From an uncultured Lachnospiraceae bacterium (GTDB taxonomy: Bacteria > Bacillota > Clostridia > Lachnospirales > Lachnospiraceae), in contig CAJTSD010000012.1 of assembly GCA_910578795.1 (NCBI GenBank), forward strand, positions 12,185-76,184: DNA of 64,000 nt. The letters run 5' to 3'. The notes below the pieces were generated by a model, which did no database searches, was not told where the DNA came from, and saw only the letters and a program-made list of their open reading frames with translations. The position numbers and the translations under genes are program-made. This document shows positions 51,839 to 60,756 of this stretch, piece by piece (position 1 is the first letter of the stretch; every line of letters begins with the position of its first letter).

Positions 51839-52570
51839 TGCACGAAATGATTCGTCCTCAAAATAATAGTCGAAATATTTTTCCCGTAAAGACCGGTATG
51901 AGCCGCGCGGCAGATAAATTTCCGTCCCGTTATCCAAATACAGCATCTGTGTGCCTAACCGCTCGATATGCTCCAAATTGACGACATAGGACACGCCAAT
52001 CTTTGTAAACTCCCGATAGCTGCAAAGCGTTTCGCACAGCTTCGCCATCGTCATATGCAGCAAAACAGTCTCGCCGCCCTGCAGGTAAACGCACTGCGTC
52101 TTACGCTGCGCCTCACAATAAATAATGTCGCCAAGCGCAATCTTGCGGACATGATCTTCTGTTTCCAAAAGAATATAACGGCATTGTCTTGCCACGAGAT
52201 TTTCCATCGCCCGTTCCATCGCGTCAAAAAGCGCTTTCTCGTAAATCGGTTTCACCAAATAGCCGGACGCCGACACTCCGAACGCCTCCAACGCATGCTC
52301 CTTTGATGAGGTCACAAAAATAACACTGCCTGTATTCCCCATATCGCGCAGTTTTCTTGCCGTCTCAATTCCCGTCGCATACGGCATATAAATGTCCAGC
52401 AGAATAATGTCCGGCTGGTATGCATTCGCTTTAATCTCCAAAAGCAGAGCTTTTGCATCCGTATACCGTTTTATGGCAAATCCGTCGGACGGTCTGTCAA
52501 ACGCCCGCAGCATATGCTCCACCTTATCCAATTCCTGTTCTTCGTCATCGCAGATTGCAATCTGATACAT
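51824..52570 (-). CDS. LytTR-family response regulator
   Basis: A 248-residue regulator. Receiver domain with D8-D9 (AICDDE), phosphoacceptor D59 (IILLDIYMPYATG), T/S in FVTSSKEHALEA and lysine in YLVKPIYE. LytTR domain ~135-240 (VRKIALGDIIYCEAQRKTQC, YVVNLEHIERL, YLPRGSYRSLREKYFDYYF). ATG at 52570 has GAGAGG upstream. It directly precedes the secreted-protein gene whose operator overlaps its 3' end, so it likely controls that gene. The kinase-like protein at 46304-47482 may be its partner. Confidence 0.88.
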   Translation of the reverse strand: MYQIAICDDEEQELDKVEHMLRAFDRPSDGFAIKRYTDAKALLLEIKANAYQPDIILLDIYMPYATGIETARKLRDMGNTGSVIFVTSSKEHALEAFGVSASGYLVKPIYEKALFDAMERAMENLVARQCRYILLETEDHVRKIALGDIIYCEAQRKTQCVYLQGGETVLLHMTMAKLCETLCSYREFTKIGVSYVVNLEHIERLGTQMLYLDNGTEIYLPRGSYRSLREKYFDYYFEDESFRAIRTL

Positions 52571-52816
52571 GGTTGACACCTCTCTTTTGTTGTGTTATTG
52601 CTTTTTCTGTGTTATTGTATAAAAATTACGGTTCATTGCAGGTTTGGGTTTGACTTTAAGTTTATAGAAATTTAATAATTAATAATTATTGGTATGTATT
52701 TTTGAACATTTTAGCATATTTTCTGAAACTATAGAGAGCATTTGTAGATTTGGTTGTGTTTATTGTAAATTTGGTTCAAGACTTGTGACAAATAAGATGA
52801 TACAGATGCAGCCTGC

Positions 52817-52848
52817 GCTGACATATTTCCTTTGGGCGCCCGTGTGCA
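52817..52848 (+). repeat. palindromic interspersed element, partial copy 3
   Basis: GACATATTTCCTTTGG then GCGCCCGTGTGCA, matching the right half of copy 2. Confidence 0.6.
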
Positions 52849-52856
52849 TACAACGC

Positions 52857-52884
52857 AATGAAACCCGATTTCTCGGGTTTCATT
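52857..52884. terminator. hairpin after recJ
   Basis: AATGAAACCCGA / TCGGGTTTCATT, 12-bp perfect stem and a four-base loop. No strong T-run. Probably ends the recJ transcript. Confidence 0.5.
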
Positions 52885-53046
52885 ACTATTTTCTTATGAG
52901 GGGGGAGATAGTGAGTGCTCAACTATCTATATACCACTATAAAGGATAATTGTGTCCAAAGTGTGTTTAAATACTTAAAAAAGAATTATATTTATGAATA
53001 AAAGATAAAAACACTGGAATTTTCTAAGGAATGAATAGACCGCTGT

Positions 53047-54828
53047 TTACTGGTAATACTTCATAATCATCTGCAATGTCGTATTCCCCCGAAATTCATT
53101 GATATCCGGATAATACACTACGGAAATCACAATCCCCTGCACTCCCCCATGATAGAGCTGCTCTGTCCGCTCCGCCCCGAATTTATTGCATAAAAACGTG
53201 TTAAACGCCTCTAAATCGCCAAAGTACATCATGTCAAACCGTTTTCCGCTCTCGCCTTGGGCAACATACTTCCCGACATTTTTATTCGCCCCCAATATCC
53301 TTCCCGACAAAAGCTTCACATCCTTATGCGCAAACTGCGGTTTCGGATTACCGTTCCCAAACGGTTCCAAAAGCGCAAGCTCCTTCACCAATTGAATGGT
53401 AGCATAATCCATCGGCATCGGCACGTCAATCAGCACCTTTTCCTCAAAGTCTTCATCCGTAAGAGTACAGTTGTTATTTAATGCCTTGCGAAATGGCTCT
53501 ACGTTCTCTTTTGGAAGCGAAAGCCCCGCCGCAAGCTTATGCCCGCCGTACTTTGTAAAAAGCTCTTTGCACTTCGTCATCTCATCATACATGTGAAACG
53601 CTTCAATTGATCGCCCCGAGCCCTTCACGCCGTCCTCCGCGTCCGTCAGCACAAATGTCGGCTTTCCATACTTTTCCCGAATGCGTCCCGCGATAATCCC
53701 CGCAAGGCTTTCATGCACATCCGGCAGATATGCCACAAGCACCTTGTCGTTTATAATCCCGCTGTGTTCAATCAGGTTTACCGCTTCCTCAACGCCCTTG
53801 TTGGTAAGCTCCTTTCTGCTGTCGTTCATTGCCTTTAGGTCGCCTGCTATCTGCACGGCGGTTTGCGTATCCTGCGCGCAAAAAAGCTCCAGCGCGTTTG
53901 CCGCCGTGTCCAGTCTTCCCGTCGCGTTCAGGCACGGTCCCAGCACAAAGCCAATCGTATAGGGCTTGATATGCTCCGATTGGATTTCCGTCACGTCCAT
54001 CAACGCCCGAAGCCCGATATTGCGCGTGTTTTTCATCAGCTCCAAACCGCACCTTACAATAATGCGGTTCTCGTCCTTTAGCTCCATCACGTCGCCGATT
54101 GTCGCAAACGCCGCAAGCTCCAGAAGCGCGTATCCAAGCTCTGATTGCAAAATCTCCTGCCATGTGCTCCCAAAATGCTTTGCCAAAAGCACCAGCACAA
54201 GCTTATATGCCACCACCGCGCCGCAGATTTCCGGAAACGGGTACGTACAGTCCTCCTGCTTCGGGTCAACGACCGCGTATGCCGGAGGGATTTTATAATT
54301 GCGCACGCCGTCCTGCTCCTCATAAGGCACCTCATGATGGTCCGTCACAATCACCGTCATGCCCAAATCGTTCGCATACGCAATCTGCGGATGCGCCGCA
54401 ATCCCGTTATCACATGTCAGCACCGTATCCGCGCCTGCCTCATGCGCCTTATCAATCAAATGCTCATTCAGTCCGTATCCGTCATGCATTCGATGCGGTA
54501 TTGCCGTGTCCACCACCGCCCCGCACTCGCAAAGCCCCCGATACAGTATGTATGTCGAACAAATCCCGTCAATATCGTAATCCCCGATAATGCGGATTTT
54601 CTTGTTCTCCTTAATTTTCAACAGCAGCAAATCAACCGCCTTTTCCAAATCCTTTAGCAGCAGCGGCGAATATAAATCACGGATACCGCCGTTTAGGAAT
54701 TTATCAATATCCGCGTCCGCGATAATATCCCTGTTTCTGATAATTCGTGCGAGAACAGGTGTTATGTTATATTTTTGGGCAATCGCGTTGAAATCCGCAC
54801 GCTTTGCAGCCACTCTCCAATTTGCCAT
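53047..54828 (-). CDS. recJ: single-stranded-DNA-specific exonuclease RecJ
   Basis: 5'-3' single-strand exonuclease of recombination and repair. 593 residues. The DHH motifs are complete: RIIGDYDIDGICSTYILYRG (motif I, D-x-D), VLTCDNGIAAH (II), VIVTDHHEVPYE (III, DHH) and AVVDPKQEDCTYPF (IV). The DHHA1 part has GSGRSIEAFHMYDE and KYGGHKLAAGLSL. The C-terminal OB-like domain is EPFGNGNPKPQFAHKDVKLL onward. The start at 54828 follows AGGGAG at about 10 bases; a GTG seven codons earlier is less likely. Single gene with its own spacer. Confidence 0.95.
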   Translation of the reverse strand: MANWRVAAKRADFNAIAQKYNITPVLARIIRNRDIIADADIDKFLNGGIRDLYSPLLLKDLEKAVDLLLLKIKENKKIRIIGDYDIDGICSTYILYRGLCECGAVVDTAIPHRMHDGYGLNEHLIDKAHEAGADTVLTCDNGIAAHPQIAYANDLGMTVIVTDHHEVPYEEQDGVRNYKIPPAYAVVDPKQEDCTYPFPEICGAVVAYKLVLVLLAKHFGSTWQEILQSELGYALLELAAFATIGDVMELKDENRIIVRCGLELMKNTRNIGLRALMDVTEIQSEHIKPYTIGFVLGPCLNATGRLDTAANALELFCAQDTQTAVQIAGDLKAMNDSRKELTNKGVEEAVNLIEHSGIINDKVLVAYLPDVHESLAGIIAGRIREKYGKPTFVLTDAEDGVKGSGRSIEAFHMYDEMTKCKELFTKYGGHKLAAGLSLPKENVEPFRKALNNNCTLTDEDFEEKVLIDVPMPMDYATIQLVKELALLEPFGNGNPKPQFAHKDVKLLSGRILGANKNVGKYVAQGESGKRFDMMYFGDLEAFNTFLCNKFGAERTEQLYHGGVQGIVISVVYYPDINEFRGNTTLQMIMKYYQ

Positions 54829-54913
54829 ACTCCAAGCTCTCCCTACCACATTAATAACCGAAAACTGAAAAACGCTGTCCTTTGCGTTTTTCCTGTGTGA
54901 AATTTAATACTTC

Positions 54914-55654
54914 TTAGGTAGCGTCTTTTGCTGCCTTAGAAGTATTTTTCACACTACATTCCACCATCGCAAACAGTCCGCCCGTCTCGTCCTTTAACTG
55001 CACCTGCGTCTTTTTGTCACTGCAATACACCACGGGCACAATCATATCCCCGTAATGCGCCGCCCGCTTATACTCCACCCGCAGCTCCTTAATCTGCTCC
55101 TGCGCCTCCACAAACTCCAACGCCATACGGACATACTCCACGTTGTTTACATGGTGATTCGAATCAATCTGCCACCTGCGCACCGGAAACGCCGCCTGCT
55201 CTGCACCTTCGCCCAAAACGGCAATTTTCCGCGGCGCATACTCCATCGCAAGCTTCGGCGCCAAATCATACCCGTCAAGCAATTCCTGTGTCGGCTTTGC
55301 GGGCAAACCCTTCGTGGTATCAAGCAGTGTCCAAATTGAAGCCGCCTTCACAATTACCCCATCCTGTGCGTCCGTTATCATAAAATTCCGGTATCCCAAA
55401 AAACCTTTAAAATCATACGGTGAAGTCGTAATCCGAATGCGCTCGTTTAACTTTGGACGCCTGTCAATGACAATCTGCCATGCGCTCAAGAGCCACACAA
55501 GCCCCTTATCATTCAAATACTGCGTATTAATCTTCCCGCCGTTCTCCGCCTCAAAAATCGCCGCATCCTGAAAGCAGTCAAGCATTGACGTCACTTTCAT
55601 CTGAAACGACGTATCTACCGCACTGTAGCCTGCACGAATCTCATATGAATACAT
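54914..55654 (-). CDS. acyl-ACP thioesterase
   Basis: A 246-residue double hot-dog thioesterase of the FatA/FatB-like family (PF01643), expected to release fatty acids from acyl carrier protein. The N-terminal hot-dog begins YEIRAGYSAVDTSFQMKVTS and has LVWLLSAWQIVIDRRPKLNE; the C-terminal one has WQIDSNHHVNNVEYVRMALE, which holds the catalytic Asn/His region. Bacterial members occur in gut anaerobes that secrete or recycle fatty acids. GGAGG lies 12 bases from the ATG. No clear operon partner. Confidence 0.85.
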   Translation of the reverse strand: MYSYEIRAGYSAVDTSFQMKVTSMLDCFQDAAIFEAENGGKINTQYLNDKGLVWLLSAWQIVIDRRPKLNERIRITTSPYDFKGFLGYRNFMITDAQDGVIVKAASIWTLLDTTKGLPAKPTQELLDGYDLAPKLAMEYAPRKIAVLGEGAEQAAFPVRRWQIDSNHHVNNVEYVRMALEFVEAQEQIKELRVEYKRAAHYGDMIVPVVYCSDKKTQVQLKDETGGLFAMVECSVKNTSKAAKDAT

Positions 55655-55742
55655 ATGTTATTTAATCCTCCGTTTTTCTTTTCTAATCTGCAAATATCAA
55701 GCATCCTCATAGCCTTTCATGCACCAAACGCCGCAGGCGCAA

Positions 55743-56432
55743 TCAACTGAGCCAAAGCCGCAGCACCCCAAACAAAAGCAAATGCAGCGGATAAATCGCA
55801 TAAAATACATACTTTGCCTGCCGTCCCCGCTTTCCATTGTATAAATATAACGGCAGGAACGCAAAGACCGCCTCCCACTCATAGATCCCAAACGCCACAG
55901 CGCCCACAACCGCCGTAACCTCCTGCCGAAACCGCAGCTTGCGCAAATAATAAAAGAAAACGATAAATGCGATTCCCTTCCAATGGTAATCCACTTCAAG
56001 AACTTCTCCCAAAAACAGAAACACTGCAATCACCGCCGCCTGCGCCAAAAGCTGCCAAACGCGAAATCCGTCAACGCGCTTTAACAGCATCATCGCACAA
56101 ATCCCAAGCGCAAGCGCGCAGTACACATTCTGCCCCTGCGGATAAAAAACATGCCCGAAAACCGCCATATTAAACGGTATTTCCGACACTGCCGCAAACA
56201 GCAGCAAATTCCGCAAATAGCGCCATACATGCTTTGTAAGGAAGAAGCCTTCCACCAATAAATAACAGTAGATTGGAAATGCAATCCGCCCGATTCCCCG
56301 AAGGATACGATAAATCTCTATATCATACCCGTTCAAACAAGGATAGACCGAACACGCAAAATGGTCAATCACCATGCTGACCACCGCAATCCACTTTAAA
56401 ACCGCCGCCGAAATTCCAAACCGTTCTCTCAT
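55743..56432 (-). CDS. TraX-family membrane protein
   Basis: A 229-residue membrane protein of the TraX family (PF05857), with seven to eight helices. Characteristic blocks: LKWIAVVSMVIDHFACSVYP, RGIGRIAFPIYCYLLVEGFF, RYLRNLLLFAAVSEIPFNMA, and YIYPLHLLLFGVL in the form AIYPLHLLLFG at the C-terminus. F-plasmid TraX acetylates pilin; chromosomal Firmicute members have an unknown role and resemble acyltransferase-3 proteins. ATG at 56432 is supported by the family start. A longer frame up to 56519 runs through the palindromic element and is rejected. Confidence 0.8.
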   Translation of the reverse strand: MRERFGISAAVLKWIAVVSMVIDHFACSVYPCLNGYDIEIYRILRGIGRIAFPIYCYLLVEGFFLTKHVWRYLRNLLLFAAVSEIPFNMAVFGHVFYPQGQNVYCALALGICAMMLLKRVDGFRVWQLLAQAAVIAVFLFLGEVLEVDYHWKGIAFIVFFYYLRKLRFRQEVTAVVGAVAFGIYEWEAVFAFLPLYLYNGKRGRQAKYVFYAIYPLHLLLFGVLRLWLS

Positions 56433-56470
56433 AATCAATTCCACTTTCCTCTGCACGGGGCTATCCCAAT

Positions 56471-56500
56471 CGAGTAGGGGACGTCCCTTTCCACTACTCG
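56471..56500. repeat. nested palindrome next to the interspersed element
   Basis: CGAGTAG ... CTACTCG outer arms with the perfect decamer GGGACGTCCC inside (56478-56487). It abuts copy 2 and may belong to the same element. Confidence 0.5.
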
Positions 56501-56570
56501 TGCGCCGGGCGTCCGTCATCGAACCGATTTATCGGTTTGATGACATATTTCCTTTGGACGCCCGTGTGCA
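56500..56570 (+). repeat. palindromic interspersed element, copy 2
   Basis: GGGCGTCC ... GGACGCCC as outer arms, and GTCATC-x-AACCGAT with ATCGGTT-x-GATGAC as a 13-bp inner stem. Folds as one long imperfect hairpin. Found between the TraX and secDF genes. Confidence 0.7.
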
Positions 56571-56600
56571 AAAAAGCCGCGGCTGCCATCGCCGCGGCTT
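56570..56600 (-). terminator. intrinsic terminator of secDF
   Basis: AAGCCGCGGC / GCCGCGGCTT stem with a 7-base loop followed on the minus strand by TTTTTT, six bases after the secDF stop. Confidence 0.85.
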
Positions 56601-56605
56601 ATGCT

Positions 56606-58849
56606 CTATGCCTTCTTTTTTGCAATCTTCGTTCTCAGTACATACCACAGTGCACCCGTAATGCATACCGAAGAGTACGTACCACATACAATACCAACCA
56701 TCAGCGGAAGCGCAAACTCTCTGATTGACGTTACGCCAAGCACAAACAGCGCCGCCACCATAACAAACGTCGTAAGAGACGTAAAAATACTTCTCGAAAG
56801 CGTCTGACTGATACTTCTGTTTACAAGCTCGTCAAGGCTGTCCTTCTTGAGCATTCCCCCAAGGTTTTCCCTGATACGGTCAAAAATAACAATCGTTGCG
56901 TTAATCGAATAACCGACAATCGTCAGCATACACGCAATAAACGTACTGCCCACGGACACCTTCGCAATCGCGTAAAACGCAAGCACCACCAAAACGTCGT
57001 GGACTAATGCCGCAACAGAGCTTGCCGCAAAGCGAATGTCCTTAAACCGGAACCAAATATAAATCAGCATACAGATTGTCGCAATCACAACCGCCACAAT
57101 CGCGTCAGCCTTCATCTCCGAACTGATGGTCGAGCTAATCGTCTCCGCCGTAATCAAATCCTTGTTGACACCGAAGTTATCCACCAAATCCTGTTCCAGC
57201 TGCTGTCTCTCGTCCACATTCAGCTCTCTCGTCTTAAAAATAACCTCATTCGATCCTGCAACCTTCTGCACCTGAACCGCGCCGTCACCCGTGATATTAC
57301 TGAATACCGGCACAACCGTCGAATCAATCTGCGCCAAATCCATATCCTCGTTAAATGTCACATTCGTCGAAGTACCGCCGACAAAGTCAAGGCTGTAATT
57401 CAAAATCTTGCCGGTTGACGCACCGTTAATCCCCATAAATACGAATCCCGCAACAATCGCCGCAATGGAAATGCCAAAGAACAGATTTTTCTTTGCAAGG
57501 AAATTGACCGTCTGTCTTTCCCTGTTCATTCCATAGAACTTGACATCTTTTAAGCCGATTGCAAAGAATGCCTTCAAAATCATTCTTGTCACCACAAGCG
57601 CCGTAAACATCGAAATCACGATACCAAGCGCAAGTGTGTACGCAAAGCCCTTTACCGAACCGGAGCCCTTGAGCGCAAGCACCAAAGCTGCAATCAAAGT
57701 CGTCACGTTACCGTCAACAATCGCGGAAAGCGCCTTTTTAAATCCGTCGTCAATCGCGCTTCTGACCGATTTGCCCGCCGTAATCTCCTCACGGATACGT
57801 GCAAATATGATAACATTCGCGTCGACCGCCATACCAATCGAAAGGATAATACCCGCGATACCAGGCAGTGTCAGCGTAATTTCAAACATATTGAGGCAAA
57901 GCACTGTTAAAATCGTATAAATAATCAGCGCGAGCACTGAGGAAAGTCCCGGAACACGGTAAACAACAATCATAAATACCGCAATAATAATCAGACCAAT
58001 CAATGCCGCTGTAAGGCTTGTATTAATCGCCTCCGCGCCAAGCTGCGCGCCCACCACGTTCGAACGCAGCTCCTCAAGCTCAAGCTTCAAACCGCCAATA
58101 CGAATCTGGCTTGCAAGCTTCTCAGCATCTTCAAAGCTGCCCATACCGGTAATCTGCGCCTTTCCGTCCGTCAGCGCAGCCTGTACATTCGGCACGCTGA
58201 TAAAATCCTGGTCATAGTAAATACCAATCGACTGACCGTTTGCATATGCCTTTGTCGTCGCTTCTCCGAACTTCGTCGTACCCGCGTCCGTAAAAATCAA
58301 ATCAACCACAAACTGGCTGTTTCCAAGCGAGTCACTGCCCGTACCGCCCTGCGCCGCCGCAACGTCCGTACCCTCAAGCACGATGCTGCCGTCGGCAAGC
58401 AGCTCGTCAATCGTCTTATTTAAAGAATAGCCTGTTTCACCCGAGCCTGTATAAGAATAGTTCTCATTGCCGTCCGCATCCGTCTGCGCGATAAAATACA
58501 ACGCACCTGGTCTTCCCAAATCCTCCAAAATCGTGTTCGCGTCCGATACACCGGGGATTTCGATATTGATACGGTCGTCGCCCTCCTGATAAACCTGCGC
58601 TTCCGTACTGTATACCTGTACACGTTTCTGCAATTTGTAAATCGTGTCGCTCATGTCCTCTGATGACGGCTTTTCATCACCCACAACCTGGTAGGTGATA
58701 CTCACGCCGCCCGCAAGGTCAAGTCCCTGCTTAATTTCCGACGCTGCGCCTGCTTTTTCCGTACCGATACCAAAAACAGCCACATATCCCAACGCCGCCA
58801 TAATCGCAAGCGTCAGGACTAAGGTTAAAATCCCTTTACTTTTTTTCAT
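56606..58849 (-). CDS. secDF: protein translocase subunit SecDF (fused)
   Basis: Membrane chaperone that uses proton flow to help Sec export. 747 residues, SecD and SecF in one chain with 12 predicted helices. SecD part: GLDLAGGVSITYQVV near residue 40, the P1 periplasmic domain with RINIEIPGV, and GMAVDANVIIFARIREE. SecF part: YSLDFVGGTSTNVTF near 510 and VGYSINATIVIFDRIRENLG. ATG at 58849 follows AAGGAG. It lies 89 bases after the SCIFF maturase and ends in a strong terminator. The pairing of scfA-scfB with secDF is often seen in Clostridia. Confidence 0.95.
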   Translation of the reverse strand: MKKSKGILTLVLTLAIMAALGYVAVFGIGTEKAGAASEIKQGLDLAGGVSITYQVVGDEKPSSEDMSDTIYKLQKRVQVYSTEAQVYQEGDDRINIEIPGVSDANTILEDLGRPGALYFIAQTDADGNENYSYTGSGETGYSLNKTIDELLADGSIVLEGTDVAAAQGGTGSDSLGNSQFVVDLIFTDAGTTKFGEATTKAYANGQSIGIYYDQDFISVPNVQAALTDGKAQITGMGSFEDAEKLASQIRIGGLKLELEELRSNVVGAQLGAEAINTSLTAALIGLIIIAVFMIVVYRVPGLSSVLALIIYTILTVLCLNMFEITLTLPGIAGIILSIGMAVDANVIIFARIREEITAGKSVRSAIDDGFKKALSAIVDGNVTTLIAALVLALKGSGSVKGFAYTLALGIVISMFTALVVTRMILKAFFAIGLKDVKFYGMNRERQTVNFLAKKNLFFGISIAAIVAGFVFMGINGASTGKILNYSLDFVGGTSTNVTFNEDMDLAQIDSTVVPVFSNITGDGAVQVQKVAGSNEVIFKTRELNVDERQQLEQDLVDNFGVNKDLITAETISSTISSEMKADAIVAVVIATICMLIYIWFRFKDIRFAASSVAALVHDVLVVLAFYAIAKVSVGSTFIACMLTIVGYSINATIVIFDRIRENLGGMLKKDSLDELVNRSISQTLSRSIFTSLTTFVMVAALFVLGVTSIREFALPLMVGIVCGTYSSVCITGALWYVLRTKIAKKKA

Positions 58850-58938
58850 TGCTTGATTACTCCTTTTTCTTTCCATGCATTTGACGGATTGATACCGGAT
58901 GCATTGCATTTGACGAATTTACATCAAATACATCGCAT

Positions 58939-60339
58939 TTATCGGATTTCCGTCGAATGCATTGCATTTTCCTCGGCAAATGCCGCCTTCAACATGATTG
59001 CACACTCAACCCGCTTTCTCTGAAGCTCACAGCCTAAGTCATAGGCATCATGAATGCTTCCATGAAAATTGTAGGAGTTTGCCGCGCAGCCGCCGCTGCA
59101 GTAAAATTTCGCAAAACAGTTTTGGCACTTCTCCTTTGAATATACATTACATGTCTTAAATTCATCGCGGATTTCAGTGTTTGTAATCCCTTCATCCACA
59201 TTTCCCATAAGAAACTCCTCCTGCCCCACAAACTGGTGACAGGGGTAAAAATCGCCCCACGGAGTAACTGCAAGATACTCCGTACCGGAACCGCAGCCCG
59301 ACAGACGCTTATACACGCAGGGACCACCTTTTAAATCTATCATAAAATGAAAGAAATTGAAAGCATTTCCTTCTTTTTTGCGCTTTATCATTTCCGCGGC
59401 AAGCTTGTCATACTCCGCAAGAAGCTCGGGCAAATCCTCCTCTTTCAGCGCATACGGCGCGCTTTCGGGCGCAACCACAGGCTCCACGGAAATCTGCCGA
59501 AAGCCCAAATCTGCCAAATGACAGACATCTGCCGCAAAGTCCTTGTTAAAATGCGTAAACGTTCCCCTGACATAATAATTTGTCTGATTGCGGCTCTCTG
59601 CAACCTTTTGGAACTTCGGTATAATCAGGTCATAGCTTCCCTGACCACCCGCCATCGGACGCATTTTGTCATGAACCGCTTTCCTGCCGTCAACGCTTAA
59701 GACAATGTTTGCCATTTCCTTGTTTGCAAAGGCAATCACGTCATCGTCAAGCAGCACGCCGTTTGTGGTAAGCGTGAAGCGAAACTTCTTATTATTCGGC
59801 TTTTCAAGGCTTCTGCCGTATGCCACCAAATCCTTTACCACCTGCCAGTTCATCAGCGGCTCTCCGCCGAAGAAATCCACCTCCAAATTGACGCGGTGTC
59901 CCGAATTTGCGACCAAAAAGTCAAGCGCCTTCTTCCCGACCTCATAGCTCATCAGCGCACGTCTTCCGTGGTACTCGCCCTCCTCGGCAAAGCAGTACTG
60001 ACATTTTAAATTGCAGTCATGGGCAATATGTAAGCACAGCGCTTTCACGACCGTATCACGGTTTTGAAATGCTTCAATGCTTTTTTCGTAGATATCTTCC
60101 GTAAACAGCATTCCGTCGTCACGCAATTCGATGATTTCATCGACTATTTCAGTCAATTCCGCGTCCTCTGCATGTTCCCCACGCAATGCCGTTAAAATGA
60201 CGTCCCTGTCCGCATGCTCCAGCCTGTCCTCTACCATGCGGGCAAGCACATCGTAGACCTTATCGTCCACAACATGCACCGAACCGCTGTTGACGTCCAG
60301 CACAATATTATAGCCGTTATTTTTATATTGATGTATCAA
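58939..60339 (-). CDS. scfB: SCIFF peptide maturase (radical SAM, thioether-forming)
   Basis: Radical SAM/SPASM enzyme that makes Cys-to-Thr thioether bonds in the SCIFF peptide. 466 residues, usual length. The N-terminal RiPP-recognition-type domain (~1-90) is followed by the cluster motif CNLKCQYC (C109, C113, C116). FFGGEPLMNWQ and LTTNGVLL are core blocks. C-terminal SPASM cysteines are seen in CGSGTEYLAVTPWGDFYPCH, CQNCFAKFYCSGGC and DLGC. Start is TTG at 60339, 9 bases after AAAGGAAC. It follows scfA at 145 bases with a hairpin between. Confidence 0.95.
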   Translation of the reverse strand: MIHQYKNNGYNIVLDVNSGSVHVVDDKVYDVLARMVEDRLEHADRDVILTALRGEHAEDAELTEIVDEIIELRDDGMLFTEDIYEKSIEAFQNRDTVVKALCLHIAHDCNLKCQYCFAEEGEYHGRRALMSYEVGKKALDFLVANSGHRVNLEVDFFGGEPLMNWQVVKDLVAYGRSLEKPNNKKFRFTLTTNGVLLDDDVIAFANKEMANIVLSVDGRKAVHDKMRPMAGGQGSYDLIIPKFQKVAESRNQTNYYVRGTFTHFNKDFAADVCHLADLGFRQISVEPVVAPESAPYALKEEDLPELLAEYDKLAAEMIKRKKEGNAFNFFHFMIDLKGGPCVYKRLSGCGSGTEYLAVTPWGDFYPCHQFVGQEEFLMGNVDEGITNTEIRDEFKTCNVYSKEKCQNCFAKFYCSGGCAANSYNFHGSIHDAYDLGCELQRKRVECAIMLKAAFAEENAMHSTEIR

Positions 60340-60410
60340 TTTTCAACCGTTCCTTTTTCTGATTTCTATTTGTTTCTCATTATTTCAGCCGTTCTTTTTA
60401 CAAGACAGAT

Positions 60411-60444
60411 ATAAAGCAGCGACCTGTAACAATCGCTGCTTTAT
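60411..60444 (-). terminator. attenuator-like hairpin between scfA and scfB
   Basis: ATAAAGCAGCGA / TCGCTGCTTTAT, 12-bp perfect stem, 10-base loop, weak T content after it. Likely reduces maturase expression relative to the precursor peptide, as between many RiPP precursor and enzyme genes. Confidence 0.6.
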
Positions 60445-60484
60445 CAAACTCTTTTATTGTAATATGCCAACCGCCAAACACCTG

Positions 60485-60631
60485 CTACTTCGTAGTATTT
60501 TCGCAGCTCTGGTTTCCAACCGTGCAGGATGTTTTACAAGCTGACTGGCAGGATGTCTGACATTCTCCGCATCCGCCCTTTTTCATTGACTCTTTATAGT
60601 CTCTTGTTGTTAATGTCTTGATGTGTTTCAT
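60485..60631 (-). CDS. scfA: SCIFF ribosomal peptide precursor
   Basis: A 48-residue precursor of the 'six cysteines in forty-five residues' family, present across Clostridia. Starts MKHIKTLTTRDYKESMKKGG and then carries exactly six cysteines in the family spacing: C21, C24, C28, C32, C36 and C43. Thr35, one residue before C36, is a possible acceptor site for the thioether. AAGGAGG precedes the ATG. Its maturase lies immediately downstream. No export or immunity gene is seen, as is normal for this family, whose biological role is still unknown. Confidence 0.95.
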   Translation of the reverse strand: MKHIKTLTTRDYKESMKKGGCGECQTSCQSACKTSCTVGNQSCENTTK

Positions 60632-60698
60632 ATTATAATGTGCCTCCTTATCCGTATTATCATTATCGCTCCTAAAATGAAAAGCATTAGCTCCATGT

Positions 60699-60704
60699 AG
60701 TATA
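60699..60704 (-). promoter_or_regulatory. extended -10 promoter of scfA
   Basis: TGC directly before TATACT; the -35 position (TTTTCT) is weak. About 65 bases upstream of the scfA start. Confidence 0.5.
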
Positions 60705-60756
60705 GCACATAATTTTGCGCAAGAAAAGGGGGTTTTTTATTTTTTACACCACTTTT

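Larger units (their letters stand above)
52571..53046. other. intergenic region with partial repeat and hairpin
   Basis: 476 bases, A+T rich, no credible gene. It holds a right-half copy of the palindromic element (52817-52848) and a strong hairpin (52857-52884). It serves as the 5' region of the LytTR regulator and the 3' region of recJ. Confidence 0.6.
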
